A stretch of 64,000 bases of DNA from Microbacterium sp. 4R-513. Lineage in GTDB: Bacteria; Actinomycetota; Actinomycetes; Actinomycetales; Microbacteriaceae. The notes beneath the pieces are model-generated. The model was not told the origin of the DNA, did no database searches, and worked only from the letters and a program-made list of their open reading frames with translations. Location of the stretch: positions 1,798,001 to 1,862,000 of the forward strand of contig NZ_CP049256.1 of the NCBI RefSeq assembly GCF_011046485.1, written 5' to 3'. Both the position numbers and the translations under genes were made by a program. Positions 52,581 to 61,700 of this stretch are shown here, one piece after another (the first letter of the stretch is position 1; each line of letters begins with the position of its first letter).

Positions 52581-54248
52581 CTACGTCCGGGCATGCGCCA
52601 CGTTTCCGCTTGCGGCGAGTTCGGAGCAGCCTTCGAAGGTCACAAGCTCACGCAGTCGAGGCGCACCCGCTCCGGTCCGCTCGACGACGTTGCTCGTGAT
52701 AGACATCCCCTGGGTGCTCTTGGCGTAGAGAAGCCCGGCGTCGCGGGTCGTCGTCACATTGCGCGTCACTTCGATGCCTCGATGCACCGGACGGGTCGAG
52801 GCCGGATCCGTGACCTCGGGGGCGACGGAGATCGATGGTTGCTCGGCGCCACCGCATTCGATGAAATGGTTCTCGCGGATCGTCACGTTCTGGACTGGCC
52901 CCGACTCGAACCAGCTGCCGGCATCGTCCGCGATGAGGACGGGGCTGTGACAGGTTCGCTCGAACACGTTTCGTTCGATGAACACCGGCTCCCGCGTCGT
53001 GACGAGGACACCTCGGGTCGGTATGTGCGAGAAGTGGTTCCCCACGATCTGGACCCGCGGATTCCACGTCACGTTCTCGACGACGTCCCCGGGACGTACG
53101 TCCGGAACTATCGAGTCGAGCGTGAGCTCGATCTCCCTTTGATTGATCGTTTCGACGTCAAGAACGCGATGGGTGGATCGAGGTACCAGCGTGCGTGCGC
53201 AGACGACATTGATCTCATCCTCCGGACGGAACGCTGGAAGGCCGAAGGTCTGCGGGTGCATGAATCGCACGATGAGTCGGTCCGGACGACACCTCGCGGT
53301 GATCGCGAGATGGGTCCCGTGGATATTGATCGCATCGTCGTGGGAATGAGACAAGACGCAGCCGGATACGACCAGTGAGCCGCGACAGCCGCTGAAGTGC
53401 AGTATGTCCGCGAATGCGGCGGTCGTTCGCCCGGAGTCTGGCCGCGGTCGGATCTGCACACGCTCGACGGCGACATCCTCAGTGAACTGCGCGACGATTC
53501 CCAGCCCGTGTGCGAAGTGGAGGGCCATGTCCTCGAGGACGACATCGGTGCTGCTGTCGACGAGTATCCCCACCTGATCGCGCAGCCCGTCGCGCATCTG
53601 GAGAACCTGCGACGGGCGGAGCCCGGGGCGGGACGCCACCTCGAATCGGAGCCGACCCGGCTGGAGCTCGAGCGCGACGGCGTCGCGGAGGGGGTTGTCG
53701 ATCCGCGATGTGGTGCCGGCCCTTGGATCGAGGACCTGAGCTGGTCCCTCGAAGAACCGCCATCCCGGCCCGGTCCACCACAGCGTCTGGTCAACGATCT
53801 CGTAGCGGGTAGATGCGTGTACGCGTCCCTCGAACCAGCGATCGCCGGCCGCTGTAACAGTCATCTCCGCGATTGTGGGGTGCTCGAAGTCGAACCTGAC
53901 ATCCCGTACCCGGACGCCGCGGCATCGCTCGACTGCCAGCATCGTCTGGCGTCCGTGGAAGGCGAACAGCGAGCCATGGCCGTCGATGGTCAGACCTCGT
54001 TGGTTCTCGACGAGAATTGCGATCTTCTTCATCGCCGTCGGATCCTCGTCTTCACTCGTGGTGTTCGTGACGCGGAGCTCGAGGCGAGCGGCCGCTTCCT
54101 CGTGGAAGTCGTACCGTCCCGCCGGGAAGTGCAGGACGACCGGTTGCGCAAGATCGCGAATGGCGTCGAGCGCCTGACGAACCCCTGGGACGGCATCCGC
54201 ACCGGAGTCCGGAGAAACACCGAAGTCGGCGACGCTCACTTCCTTCAC
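52581..54248 (-). CDS. GH110 alpha-1,3-galactosidase
   Basis: 555 residues from GTG 54248. Right-handed beta-helix glycosidase with strong match to GH110: SVADFGVSPDSGADAV opening, RPRPDSGRTTAAFADILHF, HDDAINIHGTHLAI (conserved Asp pair), VPDVRPGDVVENVTWNP and WFESGPVQNVTIRENHF. Characterised GH110 enzymes (FragA type) release terminal alpha-1,3-linked galactose, including from the branched blood-group B structure. No signal peptide, so it should be cytoplasmic, unlike many Bacteroides members. It is the last gene of an operon with a GH95 fucosidase, overlapping it by 4 bases, suggesting joint removal of alpha-Gal and alpha-Fuc from the same glycan. Confidence 0.9.
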   Translation of the reverse strand: MKEVSVADFGVSPDSGADAVPGVRQALDAIRDLAQPVVLHFPAGRYDFHEEAAARLELRVTNTTSEDEDPTAMKKIAILVENQRGLTIDGHGSLFAFHGRQTMLAVERCRGVRVRDVRFDFEHPTIAEMTVTAAGDRWFEGRVHASTRYEIVDQTLWWTGPGWRFFEGPAQVLDPRAGTTSRIDNPLRDAVALELQPGRLRFEVASRPGLRPSQVLQMRDGLRDQVGILVDSSTDVVLEDMALHFAHGLGIVAQFTEDVAVERVQIRPRPDSGRTTAAFADILHFSGCRGSLVVSGCVLSHSHDDAINIHGTHLAITARCRPDRLIVRFMHPQTFGLPAFRPEDEINVVCARTLVPRSTHRVLDVETINQREIELTLDSIVPDVRPGDVVENVTWNPRVQIVGNHFSHIPTRGVLVTTREPVFIERNVFERTCHSPVLIADDAGSWFESGPVQNVTIRENHFIECGGAEQPSISVAPEVTDPASTRPVHRGIEVTRNVTTTRDAGLLYAKSTQGMSITSNVVERTGAGAPRLRELVTFEGCSELAASGNVAHART

Positions 54249-56473
54249 TTGGACAGCCTGACCTCTTCTCCCTCACGCGTGGGGTGGACCAATCGGACCT
54301 CGCCATTCACTCGGACCCGTACCGGCTGCCCCTCGGCCGTGCGGTCCGCGCGGATCGTGAACTCCGCGACGCGTCCGTCGCGCCAACGACAGTCCACTCC
54401 GAAACCGCCACGCGCCCGCAGGCCCCGGAACGATCCATCCCGCCATGCGGCAGGCAGGGCCGGCAGCAGATGGATGGTGCCATCATGACTTTGGAGGAGC
54501 ATCTCCACGACACCGGCGGGGAAGCCCAGGTTGCCGTCGATCTGGAAGACATCGCCGTTCGTGTGGCAGAAGAGGTTGGTGAAGCTGTTGAAGGTGAGGA
54601 GCCCTCTAATCATCCTCCGGGCGCCTTCGGCGTCTCCAAGACGCGCGAAGAGCGCACATCGCCAGGGCCACACCCACGATTGGCGGCTGTCTCCCGAGAC
54701 GGACGACTCGGTGAAATCCTCGCCGGGACGTGCACCGCATCGCGCCCTAAGGCTGATCGAAGCCGCGGCAGCGAGCCGGGGCGTGTGCGTGGGCGTGATC
54801 TGGCGGCCCGGGAACACGCCGAACAGATGCGACGTATGCCGATGGATGCTGTCGGGATCGTCGATGTCGCTCTGCCACTCTTGGAGCTGACCCCAGCGCC
54901 CCACCCGATTGGGTGACAGTCGGGACTGGAGAGCGCGCACGCGCGTCGCGAACTCGCTTTCCGCCACCCCTGCTGCCGTGGCTGCCGTGAGGTAGTTCTC
55001 GAAGAGATCCCAGATGATCTGTTGGTCGTACGTGACGCCGTCTTCACGGGGACCGTGCTCGGGAGACCACCCGTCCGGTGACACCAGCTCGCCGTTCTCG
55101 TTCTCGACGAGGCGGTAGTCCCAGAAGCGGCAGATCTCGTCGAGCATCGGCAGGGCGACATCGCGGAGATACTCGCCGTCGGGCCGGAACGCCCAGTGCT
55201 CGGCGACGTGCTGCGCGTACCAGGCGCTCGCGACCGTGTTCCACTCCCACGAGTTTCCGCCGAAGATGCTTTGGCTCGTCCGTGCGGTCCACCCCGGCAC
55301 ATCGTCACCCAACGAGAGTCGGCTCGCGCTCCGGCTGCTCGGTGCCATCGCCCGGATGAACTCGATGAGAGCTTCGTGCGTCTCGGGCAGATCGCACGTC
55401 TCGGCCGACCAGTAGTTCATCTGGACGTTGATATTGGTGTGGTAATCGGCGGCCCACGGTGGGGTGTTGCTGCCGTTCCAGAGTCCCTGAAGGTTCGCCG
55501 GCAGGCCGCCGGGGCGCGAACTGGCCCAGAGCAGGTAACGGCCATACGCGAACATCGTCTGTTCGAGCTCGGGATCCTCGCCTCCGCGGCGATATGCATC
55601 GATGCGCTCATCGGTCGGGAGCCCACGAAGGGCTTCATCGCTCGCACCCCAGTCGACGTGAACGCGCGATGCGACTGATTTCGCCTGTGCGACATGGTCC
55701 TCTCTGAGCGCAGCGCTGCCGACGCCGCACGCTCTATCGACGGCGTGTCGAACCCTCGGTTCGGGTGCCTCACCGCGCCAGCCGGAGTCCCGGTTTGCCC
55801 TGTAGTCCGTCCTCGCATCGAGGATCACGGAGACTTCCGTGGCGCCGTGAACTCGCAGAGTGCCCGGTCCAGCCGCCACGATTCCGTCAGTCGCGATGAT
55901 TCGAGCGGCGGCCGCGTATTGCAGCCCGTTGGGTAGCGAGCCGCCGAAGCCGATCGACGCCGTCTCGGCGTCCTGCCACCCGCTCGAGCCGAGGTGAGAG
56001 GAGCGGAGCTGGACGACGATGTCGGCCGTTCGCCCGAGCCGATATGTCACCACGATCACATCTGCGTCCCGGCTCGCGAACGCCTCGATTTCGACCGGGG
56101 AGGCGTCGACCACGAAGGTGGTGCGATGCACGGCTGAGCGGAGGTCGAGCGTTCGTTCATACGCTCGAATATCGGCGGTCTCCAGCCCTCGGATGGTGAC
56201 AAAGAGGTCGCCGAACGCGAGATAGCTGCCGAAGTCGAGCGGGCCCGTGTCGAAGGCATCGTCAGGCCGTCCCGCGCGTGCGTTGTCGTAGTCGGCGACG
56301 CCGCTCCACATGCTCTGCTCGTTGAACTGGACGCGCTCGGTGCCCACCTGTCCATGCAGCATCGCTCCGAGCCGGCCATTGCCGATCGGAAGTGCTTCGG
56401 ACTGCCAGTCCTGCGCCGGGCGACGGTACCAGAGGCGATTCGATCCTCGTCCGTCCGGATCCGGCGCCCTCAC
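54245..56473 (-). CDS. GH95 alpha-L-fucosidase, copy 2
   Basis: 742 residues from GTG 56473, overlapping the upstream gene by 4 bases. GH95 hallmarks: NRLWYRRPAQDWQSEALPIG, VQFNEQSMWSG, N347 and N349 (NINVQMNYW), acid candidate E472 (SPEHG) and D646 (QIDGNLG). Clearly diverged from the 18052 enzyme, so it may prefer another linkage or L-galactosides. No signal peptide. In an operon with GH110 it would cleave alpha-1,2-fucose after or before alpha-1,3-galactose removal. Confidence 0.92.
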   Translation of the reverse strand: MRAPDPDGRGSNRLWYRRPAQDWQSEALPIGNGRLGAMLHGQVGTERVQFNEQSMWSGVADYDNARAGRPDDAFDTGPLDFGSYLAFGDLFVTIRGLETADIRAYERTLDLRSAVHRTTFVVDASPVEIEAFASRDADVIVVTYRLGRTADIVVQLRSSHLGSSGWQDAETASIGFGGSLPNGLQYAAAARIIATDGIVAAGPGTLRVHGATEVSVILDARTDYRANRDSGWRGEAPEPRVRHAVDRACGVGSAALREDHVAQAKSVASRVHVDWGASDEALRGLPTDERIDAYRRGGEDPELEQTMFAYGRYLLWASSRPGGLPANLQGLWNGSNTPPWAADYHTNINVQMNYWSAETCDLPETHEALIEFIRAMAPSSRSASRLSLGDDVPGWTARTSQSIFGGNSWEWNTVASAWYAQHVAEHWAFRPDGEYLRDVALPMLDEICRFWDYRLVENENGELVSPDGWSPEHGPREDGVTYDQQIIWDLFENYLTAATAAGVAESEFATRVRALQSRLSPNRVGRWGQLQEWQSDIDDPDSIHRHTSHLFGVFPGRQITPTHTPRLAAAASISLRARCGARPGEDFTESSVSGDSRQSWVWPWRCALFARLGDAEGARRMIRGLLTFNSFTNLFCHTNGDVFQIDGNLGFPAGVVEMLLQSHDGTIHLLPALPAAWRDGSFRGLRARGGFGVDCRWRDGRVAEFTIRADRTAEGQPVRVRVNGEVRLVHPTREGEEVRLSK

Positions 56474-58497
56474 GCCTTCTGCCCCCACACCACTGCCAGG
56501 AACAGCGGCTCGTTGAGCCCAACCGGGTCTGGCCAGCCCAGTGTCGCGACTCCATCGGCCACAGTAACGAGTTCCGTGTCGACCGGATGCCAGCTGCCGT
56601 CTGTCCGGAGATGCTCGAGCGCGACCGGCCTCCTGGCCGCCGCGAACTCGAACTCGACGCGCGGCCACGGATCGAGCGACAGGTCCAGGAAGCTCAGCAG
56701 CGTCTCATCGTCGGCATCGATACGAGAGGCGAGGGGCCACGCACCGTCCCCACGGACGAGGAGGGGGGCCCGGCCGTGGAATAGCCAGCGCACTGCCGCC
56801 TGCAGTTGCTGGACTCGATAAGGGTGGTGGAAGCTCACCCCCAGCGGGCCGACTGCGGTGTCGTAGTCCCAGCCGTGCACCATGATCCGGCCGCCTCGGG
56901 CATTCTCGAAGGCGATCATCGCTGGGTGCTGCGACCGGAGTCCGGGGTCGACGAGATGCCCGACCACGGTCGCCTCCTTCATCGGATGCAGCGGCATGAA
57001 GCGCGCGGAATAGTCGACCATCGGCAGCTGCGCCGTGACCAGACGCCCGGGCGCGCCTCCGAACCGTTCATCCTCGATCGATTCGGCCGCGAACATGCCC
57101 AGCTCGTCGAGACGCTCGGGCATCGTGCCCCCGAGGAGCCCCAGGTCGGCGGAATACCCGCGTTCGCACAGGATGGCCGCCGCGAGGCCATCGAGGAACA
57201 GCCCCTGGGTCAGCAGGTCGCCGATCTCGGCATCCGTCAACGACCATGCCTGCCGCCCGCAGACGAAGGTGACCGGCGATGCCTCGTAGATCGTGGGTAT
57301 CCCGGCCGCCTCGAATGCCTCAACGGCTGAGAACCCGCCCTCCGCGAGATCGGCAAGACCGCTGCCCGGTTCGAGCCGGACCTTCTCCGCACTGTCATCG
57401 CGGTGGATGAGGTTTATGCCGCGATGCTTGCCGCCCCTGCCCAACCGATCCGCAAGCCCGGCATAGAAGTCTTTCCGCTCCCCGAGCAGGCGCCCGTAGT
57501 GGGGCTCATTCTCCATGGGCGAGCCCAGGTGGTCGAAGACATTGAGAGTGCATCCGGAGGCGCCGCCCGCAAAGCTCACCGCGAGAGTGGCATCCATGAA
57601 TGCCACGCTCTTGGCGTAACGGCTGAACGGTACGCTCTCGACCTCCGTGAAGTCCTCCACCCCCTCGGGGAGCACCGAACGGGTGAGCTTGATCGAGTCT
57701 TGGCTGAAGTAGAGGCCGCGCGGAGGTCCCCACTCCCAGTAGTTCCCCAGCGTGGGCCGACTCAAGATGTCGCCGCCGAGAGCGTCGGCGACGCGATGCC
57801 AATCCCGCGCCTCGCGGACGTGATTGCGCGGCCCGCTGGACATCAACCCGATGCGTGTGTCGGGAGATGCAGCCCTCACGGCGTCGCGGATGACCTCCAT
57901 GGACTCCAACGCGGCCTCCGACCGCACGCCGAGCCAGAGTGAACGCCACGGGTGAGGTTCGCCAGGCCGGATCAGGGCGGCGATGAGCTCTTCGCGCGCG
58001 ACGTCGTGGCCGACGAGGGCAGAGAAGCGTGCGAGATGGAGCGGGCAGTAGCACTCCGCGGGGCCGAAATCACGGATGTCGTCCTCCACCCATATCACTC
58101 GAGGGCGAGTAGACGCATACAGGCCCCAAGTCGCGGCGAGATTCGCGCGCCACGCGGCGGAGAGCAGGCAGGTGACGCTTGTCGCCGCCTGGCCATGCAG
58201 GTTCACCGCGGTCTGGGCGCCCGGGATCGTATTGGGTCGAAGACGATCTTCGTGCCCGCGTGTGACCCAGGGGTTGAGGGAGTAGGCGATGCCGAGTGGT
58301 TCGAGCGCGTCCCGCACTCGATGGAGCTGCTCGACCTGGGCCGGCATCGTCTCGGGCGTCGGGTGACCGGGGAACAGCTCCTCCGCCTCCACGACGACGA
58401 TGACCTCATCCAGCCGGTAACGAGGCGCGACCTCGACGAGCTCGGCCAGGAGCTCTTCGAAGCGATGCCTCGGGAGGCTTCGGCGTAGCGCGTACAT
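56470..58497 (-). CDS. Putative TIM-barrel glycoside hydrolase, unassigned family
   Basis: 675 residues, ATG 58497, first gene of the GH operon. The N-terminal half looks like a clan-A-like barrel (VIWVEDDIRDFG with an acidic cluster, GLMSSGPRNHV, TLGNYWEWGPP), and the C-terminal part (GRIMVHGWDYDTAV, LLVRGDGAWPL, VEFEFAAARRPV) resembles the accessory domains of GH42-type beta-galactosidases. I cannot place it in a named GH family. Its position with GH95 and GH110 implies a glycosidase for the same glycan core, for example a beta-galactosidase, but this is inference. No signal peptide. Confidence 0.7.
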   Translation of the reverse strand: MYALRRSLPRHRFEELLAELVEVAPRYRLDEVIVVVEAEELFPGHPTPETMPAQVEQLHRVRDALEPLGIAYSLNPWVTRGHEDRLRPNTIPGAQTAVNLHGQAATSVTCLLSAAWRANLAATWGLYASTRPRVIWVEDDIRDFGPAECYCPLHLARFSALVGHDVAREELIAALIRPGEPHPWRSLWLGVRSEAALESMEVIRDAVRAASPDTRIGLMSSGPRNHVREARDWHRVADALGGDILSRPTLGNYWEWGPPRGLYFSQDSIKLTRSVLPEGVEDFTEVESVPFSRYAKSVAFMDATLAVSFAGGASGCTLNVFDHLGSPMENEPHYGRLLGERKDFYAGLADRLGRGGKHRGINLIHRDDSAEKVRLEPGSGLADLAEGGFSAVEAFEAAGIPTIYEASPVTFVCGRQAWSLTDAEIGDLLTQGLFLDGLAAAILCERGYSADLGLLGGTMPERLDELGMFAAESIEDERFGGAPGRLVTAQLPMVDYSARFMPLHPMKEATVVGHLVDPGLRSQHPAMIAFENARGGRIMVHGWDYDTAVGPLGVSFHHPYRVQQLQAAVRWLFHGRAPLLVRGDGAWPLASRIDADDETLLSFLDLSLDPWPRVEFEFAAARRPVALEHLRTDGSWHPVDTELVTVADGVATLGWPDPVGLNEPLFLAVVWGQKA

Positions 58498-58621
58498 GGG
58501 TCGGGCTCCGTCGGGTCAGGCAGGACTGTCACACATTAACCAGTGTTATTGCGAAAACCATACACGTCCGCCGATATGACCTTCATCGTTCGGCGGCGCT
58601 TCCCCCGCGGAGGTGATTCGA

Positions 58622-58651
58622 TACAGAAAAATAGGAACCTTTTTTTCTATA
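58622..58651. promoter_or_regulatory. AT-rich inverted repeat in the divergent GH promoter
   Basis: TACAGAAAAATAGG and CCTTTTTTTCTATA form a 14-base inverted repeat (12 of 14 pairs) around AA, 137 bases upstream of the secreted fucosidase start. It stands out in a GC-rich genome and could be an operator or a transcription terminator-like element. Confidence 0.45.
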
Positions 58652-58655
58652 CATA

Positions 58656-58669
58656 TTGACGATCGTCAA
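58656..58669. promoter_or_regulatory. Perfect 14-base palindrome in the divergent GH promoter
   Basis: TTGACGATCGTCAA is exactly self-complementary and lies 5 bases after the AT-rich repeat, between the leftward GH operon and the secreted fucosidase gene. Typical of a dimeric repressor site (GntR or LacI family); no regulator gene is adjacent. Confidence 0.55.
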
Positions 58670-58787
58670 CTGTCGCCTCGATCATGGACCGGAGCAGCGA
58701 AGCTCAAGGTTCGCATCCGCCGACGAGGTCGTCGGTGGTCAGCATCGTCGAGTGCGCCATCGTCGGCGCCGACTGAAAGGGCCGAAG

Positions 58788-61700
58788 ATGTCGGGTAACT
58801 CCGGAGTGTCATCAGTGCGCCGGCGGAGGCTGGCGGCAGCCGTCACCGTCACCAGCATCGTGGCGGGGGCTCTCGTCGCGGGTTGGGGCGGTCATCCCGC
58901 CGTCGCGCAGGTAGCCGTCGGTACGGCCCCATTCATCAACACGTGGTTGGTGGCGGGTCCGTTCGACACGGCTGTCGCGGAGGACAACTACGGAACCGCC
59001 CGCCCCACCGACGGCAACTGGGCCCGTCTTGCCACGGCGACCGCCTCGTCGACATGGAAGACCCAGGCCGTCGGATACCCCGACGGGGCGGACTCGCCCA
59101 GCGTGGTCGCCTCTAAGGCGATCGATGGCGACCTCGCGACCAACTGGATCTCGCAGATGCACAACGCGGAGGGCGCGCCGTCGACGTGGCCGGCGTGGGA
59201 TCCAACGCCCAAGCTCACTCTGACATGGGTTGATGCGATCAAGGTGAAGGAGATCCAGGTCTTCGACCGACACGATCCTTCCTGGCCCGCCAACACTTCC
59301 GACGTACAACGTGTCGACTACTCGCTGCAGAACGCAGCCGGGACGACATTGGCGTCCGGATCGATCACCAATATCGACCCGACCGGCGTGAACCCAGGTG
59401 CCGACACGCTGCCGACGGCCGTGCAGGGCGTCACGAAGGTGGAGCTGCTGATCGTTCATGATGGCCAGAAGATCCTGAAGAACGTCGGACTCGGCTTCAA
59501 AGAGGTGAAGGTTCTCGACGGCGATGGTGTCATCACGCCCGCAGCCCCGACGAACCTCGCTACATCGGCGGCCGCGACGGCTACCTCATCGTGGAAGACG
59601 ACAGCGGCAGCCTTCCCCGGCGGCACCGACAGTCCCGCGACGGTGCCCGCGAAGGCGATAGACGGGGACCTCGCCACCGACTGGGTATCGCAGATGCACA
59701 ACAATGGCGGCGCACCGTCGACGTGGCCCGCATGGGACCCTGCGCCGACGTTGACGCTCACGTGGCCATCCCCTGTGCGGGTGCGTCAGATCCAGGTCTT
59801 CGATCGACACGATGCTTCGTGGCCGGCGGGCACATCGAATGTTCAGCGCGTGGACTTCACGTTGAAGAACGCCTCAGGCGCGGCGCTCGCCACGGGATCG
59901 ATCACGTCCATCGATCCACAGGGCGTCAACCCCGGGACCGTCACGCTCCCCAGTGGCGTCTCGAATGTCAAGAGCATCGACCTGCTGATCGTGCACGACG
60001 GCGAGAAGGCGCTCAAGAACGTCGGGCTCGGCTTCAAGGAGGTGCGGGTCTTCGACACTGCCCTGACGCCTAAGGCGGGGGAGACGTTCGAAGGCAAGAA
60101 GTGGGAGTACTTCGATGACCGCACGTGGAACCGCAACTACGACGATTATCAAGACCTCTACGGCTACTTCGGCATCAAGAAGGGCATCGACACCCGCAAC
60201 AAGTACGTCTACGCCGCCTCGTATGTGCACAGCGCGACTGCTCAGGACGTCGAGCTGCGGTACGGCTCGAGCGGTGCACATCGCGCCTTCGTCAACGATG
60301 AAGCGGTTGACACCCGATCCACGCCGGCCGAAGTGCAGAAGGACATGAAGAAGGTCACCGTTCACCTCAACGCGGGGTGGAACAAAGTGCTGCTTCAGAT
60401 CAAGCACACGTACACCGACGACAAGAACGCCAATGGATACCCCGTCGGCCAGGACGCCAATGTCGCCTACCTCGGCTTCTACGCTCGGCTTTCGGACGGC
60501 AGCGGCAACGCGGTAGCCGGGCTCACGTATTCGGTGACCGGGCCCAATTCGGCGCTCTCCATCGATACCCAGGCCCTGAGCAGCACTGACGTCGTCAGCG
60601 ATGGAGCGCGCGGTCGTGGACTGCCGTCGAACACCCTGCCGATCGGCTACAAGGAATGGCCGTATGTCTGGAACGAGTCGAAGTACACCACTCAGTACGG
60701 CGTCAGCGCGTCGAGGTATCGTCTCCTCGCCAGCGGTGGTGCGCCCGGCTACACGTGGTCGATCGACAGCGGCGCCCTGCCGGCAGGACTCACCCTCGCG
60801 CCCGACGGCACCATCGACGGATCCGTCACGGCCTCACCGGGGAACTACGGGTTCACGGCCAAGGTCACAGACTCGGCGGGTGCGACCCGGACGAAGGCGC
60901 TGTCGATCACGGTGAAGGACCGCCCCAATCGCTGGTTCGAACTGGGGCGGGTGTCGGCTCTGAGTCACGCCATCGCGTCGTACGCCTGGAACGTCGACCC
61001 GAACTTCTCCGCTGACCTGTGGGCTGAGCGTGCGAAGCGGGAGGGCCACTCGCTGGTGTCGGTCGAAAGCGTCCAGCAGAACTACTACTGGCCATCGCGC
61101 TTCGCCGACCCCGCTCACTCGCGGAACGAGTACGCCCCGAAGGACGCGAACGGGAAGCTGGTGGACGGCCTGAAGCAGTTCGAGCTGGCGGTCAAGCGCT
61201 ACGGCATGAGGTTCGGTCTGTATTACGCCACTGAAGGCGGGGGCTACAAGCACAACTCGTCGGACGTCTTCGTGCAGAACGTGCAGGATCTGATCCTGCG
61301 CTACGACCCCTCCTACCTCTACTTCGACGGTCCGCAGGCGATGCCGAGCAAGAACTTCGACGCGATGTACAGCATCGTGCGCAACTACGGGGACGACATC
61401 ATCATCAACGCGAATGCTTGGACCAACGAGTACGGTGACGTGGATCTGCGTACTGAAGAGGCGGCGGCCATGTACGCCTCGGGTGGCACCGGGTCTTCAC
61501 TGACGAAGCGCACTATCGCAGAGCCCTGGAAAGCCGCTGTCACGCGGTACAACCCGACCCCCTACTACCCCCGTCGCGATGACTACCGGATGCTGACGAA
61601 GGAGATGGTGATGAATGCCGGCAGGGGGAACGTCGACAACAACGACCAGTCGCCGACCCTGGGGCGGGGGGCCAACTTCGACACGGCCACAGACATCGCG

